Shown here: positions 20,713 to 27,630 of the stretch, piece after piece
Position numbering within the stretch: the stretch's first letter is position 1
How the letters are laid out: each line of letters begins with the position of its first letter
Assembly (NCBI RefSeq): GCF_030150155.1
Contig: NZ_JASLGR010000007.1
Coordinates: forward strand, 1-30,352
Direction: 5' to 3'
Length of the DNA stretch: 30,352 nucleotides
From: Nocardioides sp.
GTDB taxonomy: Bacteria > Actinomycetota > Actinomycetes > Propionibacteriales > Nocardioidaceae
Position numbers and translations under genes: made by a program
Notes under the pieces: generated by a model
Databases searched by the model: none
Told to the model about the DNA's origin: nothing
What the model saw: only the letters and a program-made list of their open reading frames with translations

Positions 20713-21578
20713 GCGATCTCGTGGCGGACCCCGTGCAGGCACTGGTCGACGTCTTGAAGCTGGAGCAGATCGACGACGACCTGTTCCGCGGCGGCTCCAC
20801 CGACAACGGCCGCGGCCGCTCGTTCGGTGGCCAGGTCGCGGCGCAGTCGCTGATGGCCGCACTCGGCACCGTGGGCGAGGAGTACTTCGTCCACTCGATG
20901 CACTCCTACTTCCTGCTCCCGGGCGACCCGACCCGGCCGATCGTCTACGACGTCGACCGGATCCGCGACGGCCGCTCGTTCCTCACCCGGCGGGTCTCCG
21001 CGCGCCAGCACGGTCGCCCGATCTTCTACATGACGGCGAACTTCCACCGCCACGAGGACGGCTACGAGCACCAGGACCGGATGCCGGAGGTGGCCGGTCC
21101 CGAGCAGGGTCTGGACCTGCGTTCGCTGCTCACCGGTCGCGACGACCACGAGGGCAAGGCGCTGGCCGAGGAGTGGGCCGTCGTCGACGCCCGCGCGATC
21201 GGCAACTCCCAGCACGGCATGCCCGCCGACCCCGATCACCCGGCTCGGCAGCGGGTCTGGCTCAAGATCGACGGCCGCCTGCCCGACGACCCGTCGGTGC
21301 ACCTCGGCGCCTTCACCTGGATGAGCGACATCACCCTGCTGGGCGCCACCCTGGCCGCCCACACCCTGGACCACGCGGGCATCCAGATGGCCTCGCTCGA
21401 CCACACCATCTGGTTCCACCGGCCGTTCCGGGCCGACGAGTGGTGGCTCTACGACCAGATCTCGCCCTCGGCCCAGGGCGGTCGCGGCCTGGCCATCGGC
21501 AGGGTCTTCTCCGCCGACGGCGCCCTGGTCGCCACGGTGGCCCAGGAGGGCCTGATCCGACCGCCGCGCGAGCGCTGA
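20709..21578 (+). CDS. tesB: acyl-CoA thioesterase II
   Basis: A 289-residue double-hotdog thioesterase that hydrolyses acyl-CoA to free fatty acid and CoA in the cytoplasm. Seen: FRGGSTDNGRGRSFGGQVAAQSL in the first hotdog; SMHSYFLLPGD; and the second hotdog with MSDITLLG (Asp207), MASLDHTIWFHRPF (Ser229, then the conserved D-H-W-F-H-R-P-F box) and AQEGLIR (Gln279). These correspond to the Asp204/Thr228/Gln278 set of E. coli TesB, with serine at the threonine position. Start is the GTG in the GTGA overlap with the PAC2 gene. A very strong hairpin follows the stop. The surrounding fatty acid genes suit a role in balancing acyl-CoA pools. Confidence 0.95.
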   Translation: MSDLVADPVQALVDVLKLEQIDDDLFRGGSTDNGRGRSFGGQVAAQSLMAALGTVGEEYFVHSMHSYFLLPGDPTRPIVYDVDRIRDGRSFLTRRVSARQHGRPIFYMTANFHRHEDGYEHQDRMPEVAGPEQGLDLRSLLTGRDDHEGKALAEEWAVVDARAIGNSQHGMPADPDHPARQRVWLKIDGRLPDDPSVHLGAFTWMSDITLLGATLAAHTLDHAGIQMASLDHTIWFHRPFRADEWWLYDQISPSAQGGRGLAIGRVFSADGALVATVAQEGLIRPPRER

Positions 21579-21585
21579 GACTGCT

Positions 21586-21631
21586 CGTGTGAGTGTCTGG
21601 ACGGTCTAGGGACCGTCCAGACACTCACACG
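21586..21631. terminator. 21-bp perfect hairpin between tesB and the MaoC gene
   Basis: Arms 21586-21606 and 21611-21631 are perfectly complementary over 21 bp around a TAGG loop, 7 nt after the tesB stop and 3 nt from the stop of the convergent dehydratase gene. Placed and built to terminate transcription in both directions. Confidence 0.85.
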
Positions 21632-21634
21632 CCG

Positions 21635-22519
21635 TCACAGGGCGGTGGTGAGCCCGTTGAGGTGCACCGTGTCGGAGCCCTGCTTGGCCAGCGCGAACGC
21701 CCAGCCGTCCTGGGTCGGGTGCGCCCCGAACATCACCGTGCTGGGCAGGAACGCCGGCTTGCGGAAGGCGGCGTCGACCCGGACCGCCGCCGGCAGCCGG
21801 TTCTCCAGGGCCGCCACCGAGCGGGCCAGGGTCCACATCCCGTGCGCGATCTGGCGCTTGAAGCCGAGCGCCTTCGCGGTCAGCGGGGTGAGGTGGATCG
21901 GGTTGATGTCGCCCGAGACGGCGCCGTAGCGCCGTCCCAGGTCCGCCGGCAGCTTCCAGCCGGTGCCGCGCTCGGCGACCTCGGGCAGCGTCAGCCCCCA
22001 GGGCGCGCTCTCGTCGCCGCGCCCACGGCGCAGGTAGGTCGAGGTCTCCTCCCAGACCGTCGCGCCGTCGGCGGTGACGGTGCTGACCAGGTCGAACACC
22101 GTGCCCCGGGGGTGCGCCCGGCCGGGTCCGACCGAGGCGCTGACCTCGACGGTCTCGCCGATCGCGAGCCGACGGTGCTGGGTGATGCTGTTCTCCAGGT
22201 GGACCATCCCCATCGCCGGCACCGGGAACGCCGGGTCCGACATCATCGCCATCTGCAGGCCGAACGCCAGCAGATGCGGATACGTCAGCGGCACGGTGTC
22301 GTGCGAGCCCAGGCCGCTGAAGTGGCACACGTCGGCGTACGCCTCGACGGCGGGCCGCTCCAGGGTCACCGGAGGCCTGGTGAACGCCAGCCCGGCGAAC
22401 TCGCCGCCGTGCTTCCGGATCCCCGGCAGTACGCCGACACCGGGCAGTCCGGGCAGGGCCAGGCGCACCAGGGTGCCCAGGCCGGTCTCCCCGGAGACGG
22501 TCTGCACGGCGGCCGACAT
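21635..22519 (-). CDS. MaoC-like (R)-3-hydroxyacyl thioester dehydratase, HtdX-like
   Basis: A 294-residue double-hotdog protein. The hydratase-2 motif is exact in the C-terminal hotdog: YGAVSGDINPIH, giving catalytic Asp204 and His209. The N-terminal hotdog (residues ~45-165) lacks this motif, as in eukaryotic-style MaoC fusions. It interconverts (R)-3-hydroxyacyl and trans-2-enoyl thioesters. Its order next to FabG4 and FadA2 copies M. tuberculosis Rv0241c (htdX)-Rv0242c (fabG4)-Rv0243 (fadA2), so I call it HtdX-like. ATG at 22519 shares its A with the TGA stop of fabG4 (TGATG), so translation is coupled. A frame extension up to 23920 is antisense-like readthrough of fabG4 and not real. Confidence 0.88.
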   Translation of the reverse strand: MSAAVQTVSGETGLGTLVRLALPGLPGVGVLPGIRKHGGEFAGLAFTRPPVTLERPAVEAYADVCHFSGLGSHDTVPLTYPHLLAFGLQMAMMSDPAFPVPAMGMVHLENSITQHRRLAIGETVEVSASVGPGRAHPRGTVFDLVSTVTADGATVWEETSTYLRRGRGDESAPWGLTLPEVAERGTGWKLPADLGRRYGAVSGDINPIHLTPLTAKALGFKRQIAHGMWTLARSVAALENRLPAAVRVDAAFRKPAFLPSTVMFGAHPTQDGWAFALAKQGSDTVHLNGLTTAL

Positions 22520-23862
22520 CAGGCGCCCAGCATCATCTGGCCGCAGACCCGAACCACGTTGCCGTTGACGGCGGTGGAGGCGGGGCTGGCGTACCAGGCG
22601 ATGGTCTCGGCGACGTCGACCGGCAGGCCGCCCTGGGCCATCGCGTTGAGGCGCTGGCCGACCTCGCGGGTGGCGAACGGCACGGCCGCGGTCATCTGGG
22701 TGATGATGAAGCCGGGGGCCACGGCGTTGATCGTGATCCCGTCGGAGAGTTCGGTGGTGAGCGAGTCGACGAAGCCGATCACGCCGGCCTTGGAGGCCGC
22801 GTAGCTGGTCTGGCCGAGGTTGCCCGCGATCCCGGCGATCGAGGCGACGCCGATGATCCGGCCGTTGGGCCGGATCGCCTTCTGGGCGAGCAGCTCGGCG
22901 GTGATCCGCTCCGGTGCCTCCAGGTTGATCCGGAGCACCGTGCCGAACCGCTCCGGGGTCTGGTTGGCGAGCTTCTTGTCCAGGGTCACGCCGGCGTTGT
23001 GCACCACGATGTCGACGCCGCCGTGCTGGTCGATCAGGTGCTGGGCGATCCGCTGCGGGGCGTCCTCGCCGGTGATGTCGAGGGTGAGCCAGTCGCCGTC
23101 GAGCTCGTTCATCACCTTCACCAGGCTGTCGGCGGCCTGGGGGACGTCGAGGCCGACGATGGTGGCGCCGTCGCGGTGCAGCACCCGGGCGATCTCCTCG
23201 CCGATGCCGCGGCTGGCACCCGTGACGAAGGCGACCTTGCCGGCCAGCGGCTTGGTCAGGTCCTCCAGGGAGGTGATGTCGGCCGCCTGCGGCTCGCCGT
23301 GCGCCCCGATCCGCACGACCTGGCCCGAGACGTAGGCCGACTTCGGGCTGAGGAAGAAGCCGAGCGAGGAGGCCACCGAGCTCTCTCGGCCCTCGGCGAC
23401 GTAGACCAGCTGGACGGTGCCGCCCTTGCCGATCTCCTTGCCCAGGCTGCGGGTGAAGCCCTCCAGGGCGCGCTGGGTGATGCGCTCGCCGCCCTCGAGC
23501 AGCTCCGGCGGGGTGCCGATCACCAGCACCCTGGCGCAGGACGTCAGGCTGCGCAGCACCGGGGTGAAGAACTCCTGGAGCTCGACCAGGTCGGCGGTCG
23601 AGGTCAGGCCGGTGGCGTCGAAGACCAGGCCCTTGTAGCGCATGCCGTCGGGGCGGCTGGCCTGGCTGGCGATCCCCAGCGCGTCCAGCAGGCCCGGCAG
23701 CTCGTCGACCAGGCGGCCGCGCCCGCCCAGCAGGACGGTGCCCGAGACGAGCGGGTCGCCCTCGGCGTACCGCTCCAGCTTGGTCGGGTTGGGGAGCCCG
23801 AGGTTCTTGACCAGGAACTTGCCGATCGCCGAGGAGGTGAAGGACTGGTACTTGTCGCTCAT
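22519..23862 (-). CDS. fabG4: high-molecular-weight 3-oxoacyl-ACP/CoA reductase FabG4
   Basis: A 447-residue SDR, nearly twice the length of ordinary FabG. The first ~200 residues are the degenerate flavodoxin-like domain of HMW-FabG. The SDR core starts at ~207 with the cofactor loop TGASRGIG (214-221), then HNAG (Asn289) and the catalytic triad Ser341, Tyr354, Lys358 in GVASIAG and SYAASK. The C-terminus NGNVVRVCGQMMLGA matches the mycobacterial FabG4 tail that reaches the partner active site (by recall). It reduces 3-oxoacyl thioesters, preferring NADH and CoA esters in M. tuberculosis FabG4. Start ATG 23862 is preceded by TAGATT 6 nt away. First gene of an operon with the HtdX-like dehydratase; divergent from fadA2. 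Confidence 0.95.
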   Translation of the reverse strand: MSDKYQSFTSSAIGKFLVKNLGLPNPTKLERYAEGDPLVSGTVLLGGRGRLVDELPGLLDALGIASQASRPDGMRYKGLVFDATGLTSTADLVELQEFFTPVLRSLTSCARVLVIGTPPELLEGGERITQRALEGFTRSLGKEIGKGGTVQLVYVAEGRESSVASSLGFFLSPKSAYVSGQVVRIGAHGEPQAADITSLEDLTKPLAGKVAFVTGASRGIGEEIARVLHRDGATIVGLDVPQAADSLVKVMNELDGDWLTLDITGEDAPQRIAQHLIDQHGGVDIVVHNAGVTLDKKLANQTPERFGTVLRINLEAPERITAELLAQKAIRPNGRIIGVASIAGIAGNLGQTSYAASKAGVIGFVDSLTTELSDGITINAVAPGFIITQMTAAVPFATREVGQRLNAMAQGGLPVDVAETIAWYASPASTAVNGNVVRVCGQMMLGA

Positions 23863-23868
23863 GCGAGC

Positions 23869-23874
23869 AATCTA
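23869..23874 (-). promoter_or_regulatory. -10 box of fabG4-htdX (leaderless type)
   Basis: TAGATT on the minus strand, 6 nt from the ATG; GTTACA 17 nt upstream (23892-23897) is an acceptable -35. Confidence 0.55.
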
Positions 23875-23888
23875 ACCGACGGGCGTGA

Positions 23889-23909
23889 AGTTGTAACTGG
23901 TTGTGTAAC
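23889..23909. promoter_or_regulatory. possible operators between fabG4 and fadA2
   Basis: Two short inverted repeats in tandem, AGTT-gt-AACT (23889-23898) and GTT-gtgt-AAC (23900-23909). The first covers the fabG4 -35, and both lie just upstream of the fadA2 promoter. A regulator here could control both directions. The AT-rich bases stand out from the GC-rich surroundings. Confidence 0.4.
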
Positions 23910-23937
23910 TCACTGTCCACATTTCGTCGGGGATGCG

Positions 23938-23943
23938 TAGGAT
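23938..23943 (+). promoter_or_regulatory. -10 box of fadA2 (leaderless type)
   Basis: TAGGAT, 6 nt before the ATG at 23950. TGTCCA at 23914-23919 with an 18-nt spacer is a weak -35. Confidence 0.55.
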
Positions 23944-23949
23944 CGGGCC

Positions 23950-25227
23950 ATGACTTCGCCTCGCAAGGTCGCCGTGCTCGGCGGCAACAGGATCCCGTTC
24001 GCGCGCTCCAACGGCGCCTACGCCACCGCCTCCAACCAGGAGATGCTGACCGCCGCGATCGACGGCCTCGCCACCCGCTTCGGCCTGGCCGGCGAGCGGA
24101 TCGGCGAGGTGGCAGCCGGGGCCGTGCTCAAGCACAGCCGCGACTTCAACCTCACCCGGGAGTCGGTGCTCGGCTCCGTGCTCGCCCCCGAGACCGCCGC
24201 CGTCGACCTGCAGCAGGCCTGCGGCACCGGCCTCCAGGCGGCGACCTACATCGCCAACAAGATCGCCCTGGGCCAGCTCGACTCCGGCATCGCGGGCGGC
24301 ACCGACACCACGTCGGACGCCCCGATCGCGCTGGGGGAGAACCTGCGCAAGATCCTGCTGGAGGCCAACCGGGCCAAGACCACCGGCGCCCGGATCAAGG
24401 CGCTGCTCAAGGTCCGCCCCGGCGACATCGTGCCCACCATCCCGGCCAACGTGGAGCCGCGCACCCGGCTCTCGATGGGGGAGCACGCCGCCCTGACGGC
24501 CCTGGAGTGGCGGATCACCCGCGAGGCCCAGGACGAGCTCGCGGTCGCCTCCCACCACCACCTGGCCGCGGCGTACGACGCCGGCTGGTTCGACGACCAG
24601 ATCACCCCGTTCCGCGGACTGGAGCGGGACAACAACCTGCGTGCCGACTCCAGCCTGGAGAAGCTGGCGAAGCTCAAGCCGGTGTTCGGCAAGGGCGCGG
24701 CGGCCACCATGACCGCGGGCAACTCCACCCCGCTGACCGACGGTGCCTCCGCGGTGCTGCTCGGCTCGCAGGAGTGGGCCGCCGAGCACGGCCTGGAGCC
24801 GCTGGCCTACTTCGTCGACTCCGAGGTCGCCGCGGTCGACTACGTCACCGGGCGCGAGGGGCTGCTGATGGCGCCGGCCTACGCGGTGCCGCGGATGCTG
24901 GCGCGCCAGGGCCTGACCTTCGACGACTTCGACTTCTTCGAGATCCACGAGGCCTTCGCCTCGCAGGTGCTCTCCACCCTCGCCGCCTGGGAGGACCCGG
25001 TGTTCTGCCGCGAGCGGCTCGGCCTGGGCGCCCCGCTCGGCGTGGTGCCGCGGGAGAAGCTCAACGTCAAGGGCTCCTCGCTGGCCGCGGGACACCCGTT
25101 CGCCGCCACCGGCGGCCGGATCATCAACAACCTGGCCAAGCTGCTGCACGAGAAGGGCAGCGGTCGTGGCCTGATCTCGGTGTGCGCTGCCGGTGGTCAG
25201 GGCGTGGTGGCGATCCTCGAGGCCTGA
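23950..25227 (+). CDS. fadA2: acetyl-CoA C-acyltransferase FadA2
   Basis: A 425-residue thiolase. Nucleophile Cys is in LQQACGTGLQAA, His in GHPFAATGG, and the second Cys in ISVCAAGGQG. The EIHEAFASQV motif is also present. It is a different thiolase type from fadA in this window: the inserted RITREAQDELAVASHHHLAAAYDAGWFDDQI stretch and the C-terminal CAAGGQG resemble trifunctional-protein-like and mycobacterial FadA2 enzymes. Cleaves or forms 3-ketoacyl-CoA. Divergent from fabG4-htdX across an 87-bp shared promoter region, as in M. tuberculosis Rv0241c-Rv0243. Its last 31 bp overlap the end of the convergent TetR gene. Confidence 0.93.
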   Translation: MTSPRKVAVLGGNRIPFARSNGAYATASNQEMLTAAIDGLATRFGLAGERIGEVAAGAVLKHSRDFNLTRESVLGSVLAPETAAVDLQQACGTGLQAATYIANKIALGQLDSGIAGGTDTTSDAPIALGENLRKILLEANRAKTTGARIKALLKVRPGDIVPTIPANVEPRTRLSMGEHAALTALEWRITREAQDELAVASHHHLAAAYDAGWFDDQITPFRGLERDNNLRADSSLEKLAKLKPVFGKGAAATMTAGNSTPLTDGASAVLLGSQEWAAEHGLEPLAYFVDSEVAAVDYVTGREGLLMAPAYAVPRMLARQGLTFDDFDFFEIHEAFASQVLSTLAAWEDPVFCRERLGLGAPLGVVPREKLNVKGSSLAAGHPFAATGGRIINNLAKLLHEKGSGRGLISVCAAGGQGVVAILEA

Positions 25228-25892
25228 GCCAACGCCGACCTGACCAGGTGGTCGCGCACCTGGTCGGCGGTGATCGGGGCGACCCCGGGCACGCCCGGGG
25301 CCGCCTCGGTCACCAGGATGCCGACGCGGGCCAGCTGGAGGGCGCCCAGTCCGCTGGCGTAGAGCATGTTGGCCAGCAGGGTCGGGTCGGCCACGGCGAA
25401 CTCGCCGGCCTCGTTGCCCTGGTCGAAGAGGGCGGTCAGGATCGCCAGGCAGCTGCTGATCCCGCGCCCCAGACGCAGCAGGGCGCTCTCGCTGAGCTCG
25501 TCGAGGAGCTCGGGGCCGGTGCGCCGCATCAGTGACTGGGCACAGTCGGCGAAGGCCGGGTGCGCGACGCCGTACGCGACGAAGGCCTCGATGGTCGAGG
25601 TCAGCCGAGCGGCGACCGTGCGGCCCGGGGCCGGGGCGGCGCCTGCCTCCAGCTCGGCGCGCAGCTCGTCGAGGTAGCCGACCAGGGTGAGCGCGAACAG
25701 CTCCTCCTTGCCGGTGAAGTGCCGATAGACGATCGCCCGGTTGATCCCGACGGCGCGGGCGATGTCCTCGATCTGGGCATCACGCACCCCGCGCTCGTCG
25801 AAGAGACGGCGGGTGGCGCCGATGATCTCGGTCTCGCGGGCACGCCGCCGCGCTGCGGCGGCGGAACGTCGGCCATCGGGTTCGGCTGGCAT
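25197..25892 (-). CDS. TetR family transcriptional regulator
   Basis: A 231-residue repressor. The N-terminal helix-turn-helix is clear (~20-66: ETEIIGATRRLFDERGVRDAQIEDIARAVGINRAIVYRHFTGKEELF); the ligand domain follows and matches no specific subfamily I can name. It starts with a basic, Ala/Arg-rich tail (RRSAAAARRRARETE). ATG 25892 has a -10 box TACACT 6 nt upstream. A large inverted repeat just upstream is likely its own operator. Position next to fadA2, and the fatty acid genes around it, suggest an acyl-CoA-responsive regulator of the fadA2/fabG4 region; this is inference. Its 3' end overlaps fadA2 by 31 bp, tail to tail. Confidence 0.9.
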   Translation of the reverse strand: MPAEPDGRRSAAAARRRARETEIIGATRRLFDERGVRDAQIEDIARAVGINRAIVYRHFTGKEELFALTLVGYLDELRAELEAGAAPAPGRTVAARLTSTIEAFVAYGVAHPAFADCAQSLMRRTGPELLDELSESALLRLGRGISSCLAILTALFDQGNEAGEFAVADPTLLANMLYASGLGALQLARVGILVTEAAPGVPGVAPITADQVRDHLVRSALAQASRIATTP

Positions 25893-25898
25893 CCTGCG

Positions 25899-25904
25899 AG
25901 TGTA
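25899..25904 (-). promoter_or_regulatory. -10 box of the tetR gene (leaderless type)
   Basis: TACACT on the minus strand, 6 nt from the ATG at 25892. Confidence 0.5.
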
Positions 25905-25911
25905 CGCGGTG

Positions 25912-25940
25912 TGACACTGAGAGTTGCACCCTCAGTTTCA
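25912..25940. promoter_or_regulatory. probable TetR operator
   Basis: TGACACTGAG (25912-25921) and CTCAGTTTCA (25931-25940) are 10-bp arms with one mismatch and a 9-bp centre. The site covers the -35 region of the tetR promoter, the usual place for autorepression. Confidence 0.6.
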
Positions 25941-25952
25941 CTTAGCGGCCAC

Positions 25953-27542
25953 TCAGCGCAGCAGGGCCGCCCGGGCCGCCGGGAGGTTGTCGGTCGTGAT
26001 CACGTCGGCTCCCAGCGCCGCCGCCTTCTGGATCGACGTCGAGGCCACCGGCGTCCACGCCACCACCTGCTCCACGATCGCGTGCGCGGCCTTCGCGCGG
26101 GCAGCGGTCAGCAGGGTGTGCTGGTACTGCACCTGGAGCCAGCGGGTGGAGACGTCGCTGGGCTGGCTGGGCAGCTTGTCGCTGGTCGAGTCGATGATGG
26201 CGGCCAGCTCGGCACCGTCAAAGACCCGCTCGTTGCTGGTCACGTCCCCGCCGACGCCGTACTGCGGGTCGAGCAGGGCGGTGAACGCCGAGGTGTAGTT
26301 GAAGCTGGTGAAGACGGCCTTGTCGTGGTGCGTGGACGCGTCGATCCACTCCGGCGCGAGCGCCTTGACCTGGTCGTACAGGTCGGCGAACTCGCTGGCC
26401 TTGGAGCCCTTGTACTCGACCATGATCCGCTCACCGGAGTAGCCGGTCTTGACCTCGAACGCCCGCATCCAGGTGACGAACTCGGCCAGGGTCGGCACAC
26501 CGAGCTCGCTCAGGTTCGGGCTCCGCAGGGTGTCGACCCGCAGCTGCTTGATCTCGCTGCAGGTGAAGGTCGTGGTGGCGTCGTTGGCCCGGCCGGGGAA
26601 GACCGACCCGACGTCGGTGGTCCGGGCGAAGGTGGAGTCGTGCACGATCACCCAGAACCGGGTCCCCGCCGGGCCGGCGCAGGTCGGATCGACCGGCAGG
26701 TCGGGCTGGTCGGGATCGGCGATGGCTAGCACGTCCGTCGGGTTCGGGGCGCTCAGACGGAAGTCGGTCTCGATCCACTCCGCCTTCTCCTGCATCGCGC
26801 CGTTGAAGGCGTGCCAGGAGTTCTCCGCGAACTTCGAGGAGTAGCCACGGTGCGCAGAGATCGCCACCGGCGTGCTGGGCAGCACCGCGACGGTGCGGGC
26901 CGCGGTGGTGAGCGAGCCGACCCCGGCCCGGGCCGCAGCGATCGCGCGGAACTGGACGGTGGTGTTGGTGGTGCTGCGCCACGAGGTGGTCACCCGGCCC
27001 GCAGGGCCCTGGGCGCCCGTGGCGATGGTCTTCCAGCCGGCGCCGGTGTTGATCTGGATCTGGGCGGTGCGGCCCCGGCGTACGGGGGAGAAGGAGGCGG
27101 TCACGGTCGCGGCGCTGCCGGCCTTGATCGCCGCCGGTGCCGAGACCGAGGCGGTCTGGGAGATCCGGGTCAGGGTGCGGGTGTTGCTCAGCCGCTGGGC
27201 GTAGGTGTGGCGCTTGACCTTCACCTTCCGCGCGATCACCCGCCAGGAGGCGACGTACGTCGGCTGGGTGAGGGCGAAGCGGTAGGCACCGCTGGCCGGG
27301 ATGATCGTGCGCTGCACCCGGACCCACCGGCTCCCTGACTTGCGCTGCAGTACCGCGTAACGCTTCACCGAGCGGCCCAGCGTGCCCGAGAGGCTGAACG
27401 ACTCACCGGGGATGGGGCGGCTCACCGAGCTCGTCGGCGCCTTCTTGTGCACCGTCGCGGCCTGGGCCGGGGTGGGGAGGGCGACCAGCACGGAGACCAG
27501 CAGAGCCAGCCCCGCGAGAACGGACAGGGGGAGCCGAGACAT
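25953..27542 (-). CDS. secreted glycerophosphodiester phosphodiesterase with N-terminal beta domains
   Basis: A 529-residue exported enzyme. Signal peptide ~1-29 (MSRLPLSVLAGLALLVSVLVALPTPAQAA). Residues ~35-220 form two Thr/Ser/Val-rich beta-sandwich-like units (each with a RW/GW-containing strand: SRWVRVQRT, AGWKTIATG) of the kind that bind cell wall or other proteins. The GDPD barrel starts at ISAHRGYS (His231), with acidic pair IETDFRLS (Glu258/Asp260) and VIVHDSTFART (His301), and ends with WTPVASTSIQKAAALGADVITTDN. An insert of ~35 residues sits between the acidic pair and His301; Cys288 and Cys328 may pair. It hydrolyses glycerophosphodiesters to glycerol 3-phosphate outside the cell. 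Start has TAAGGT 7 nt upstream. Next to a phospholipase-D-type gene, so a lipid turnover theme. Confidence 0.9.
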   Translation of the reverse strand: MSRLPLSVLAGLALLVSVLVALPTPAQAATVHKKAPTSSVSRPIPGESFSLSGTLGRSVKRYAVLQRKSGSRWVRVQRTIIPASGAYRFALTQPTYVASWRVIARKVKVKRHTYAQRLSNTRTLTRISQTASVSAPAAIKAGSAATVTASFSPVRRGRTAQIQINTGAGWKTIATGAQGPAGRVTTSWRSTTNTTVQFRAIAAARAGVGSLTTAARTVAVLPSTPVAISAHRGYSSKFAENSWHAFNGAMQEKAEWIETDFRLSAPNPTDVLAIADPDQPDLPVDPTCAGPAGTRFWVIVHDSTFARTTDVGSVFPGRANDATTTFTCSEIKQLRVDTLRSPNLSELGVPTLAEFVTWMRAFEVKTGYSGERIMVEYKGSKASEFADLYDQVKALAPEWIDASTHHDKAVFTSFNYTSAFTALLDPQYGVGGDVTSNERVFDGAELAAIIDSTSDKLPSQPSDVSTRWLQVQYQHTLLTAARAKAAHAIVEQVVAWTPVASTSIQKAAALGADVITTDNLPAARAALLR

Positions 27543-27549
27543 GGTTTTT

Positions 27550-27555
27550 ACCTTA
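27550..27555 (-). promoter_or_regulatory. -10 box of the GDPD gene (leaderless type)
   Basis: TAAGGT on the minus strand, 7 nt from the ATG at 27542. The AAGG inside could instead act as a ribosome site at 8-9 nt spacing. Confidence 0.4.
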
Positions 27556-27630
27556 GGTCGGCACCTGCGCCAGCCCCGACTCGTCGCGCCTGTGAGTCCC
27601 TTGTGAATGGCCTCGGGGCCTGGCCCGCGC

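Noticed and set aside
21635..23920. 761-codon frame that would fuse extra sequence onto the MaoC protein
   Set aside because: The upstream part is an out-of-frame reading of fabG4; the TGATG junction shows two separate genes.
27543..27565. Second iron box near the GDPD start (CCTAAGGTAAAAACC)
   Set aside because: Only one half resembles the IdeR consensus; the other half does not match.
27598..27630. Terminator after the PLD-family gene (GGCC-rich repeats)
   Set aside because: The stems are only about 4 bp and ambiguous because GGCC is self-complementary.
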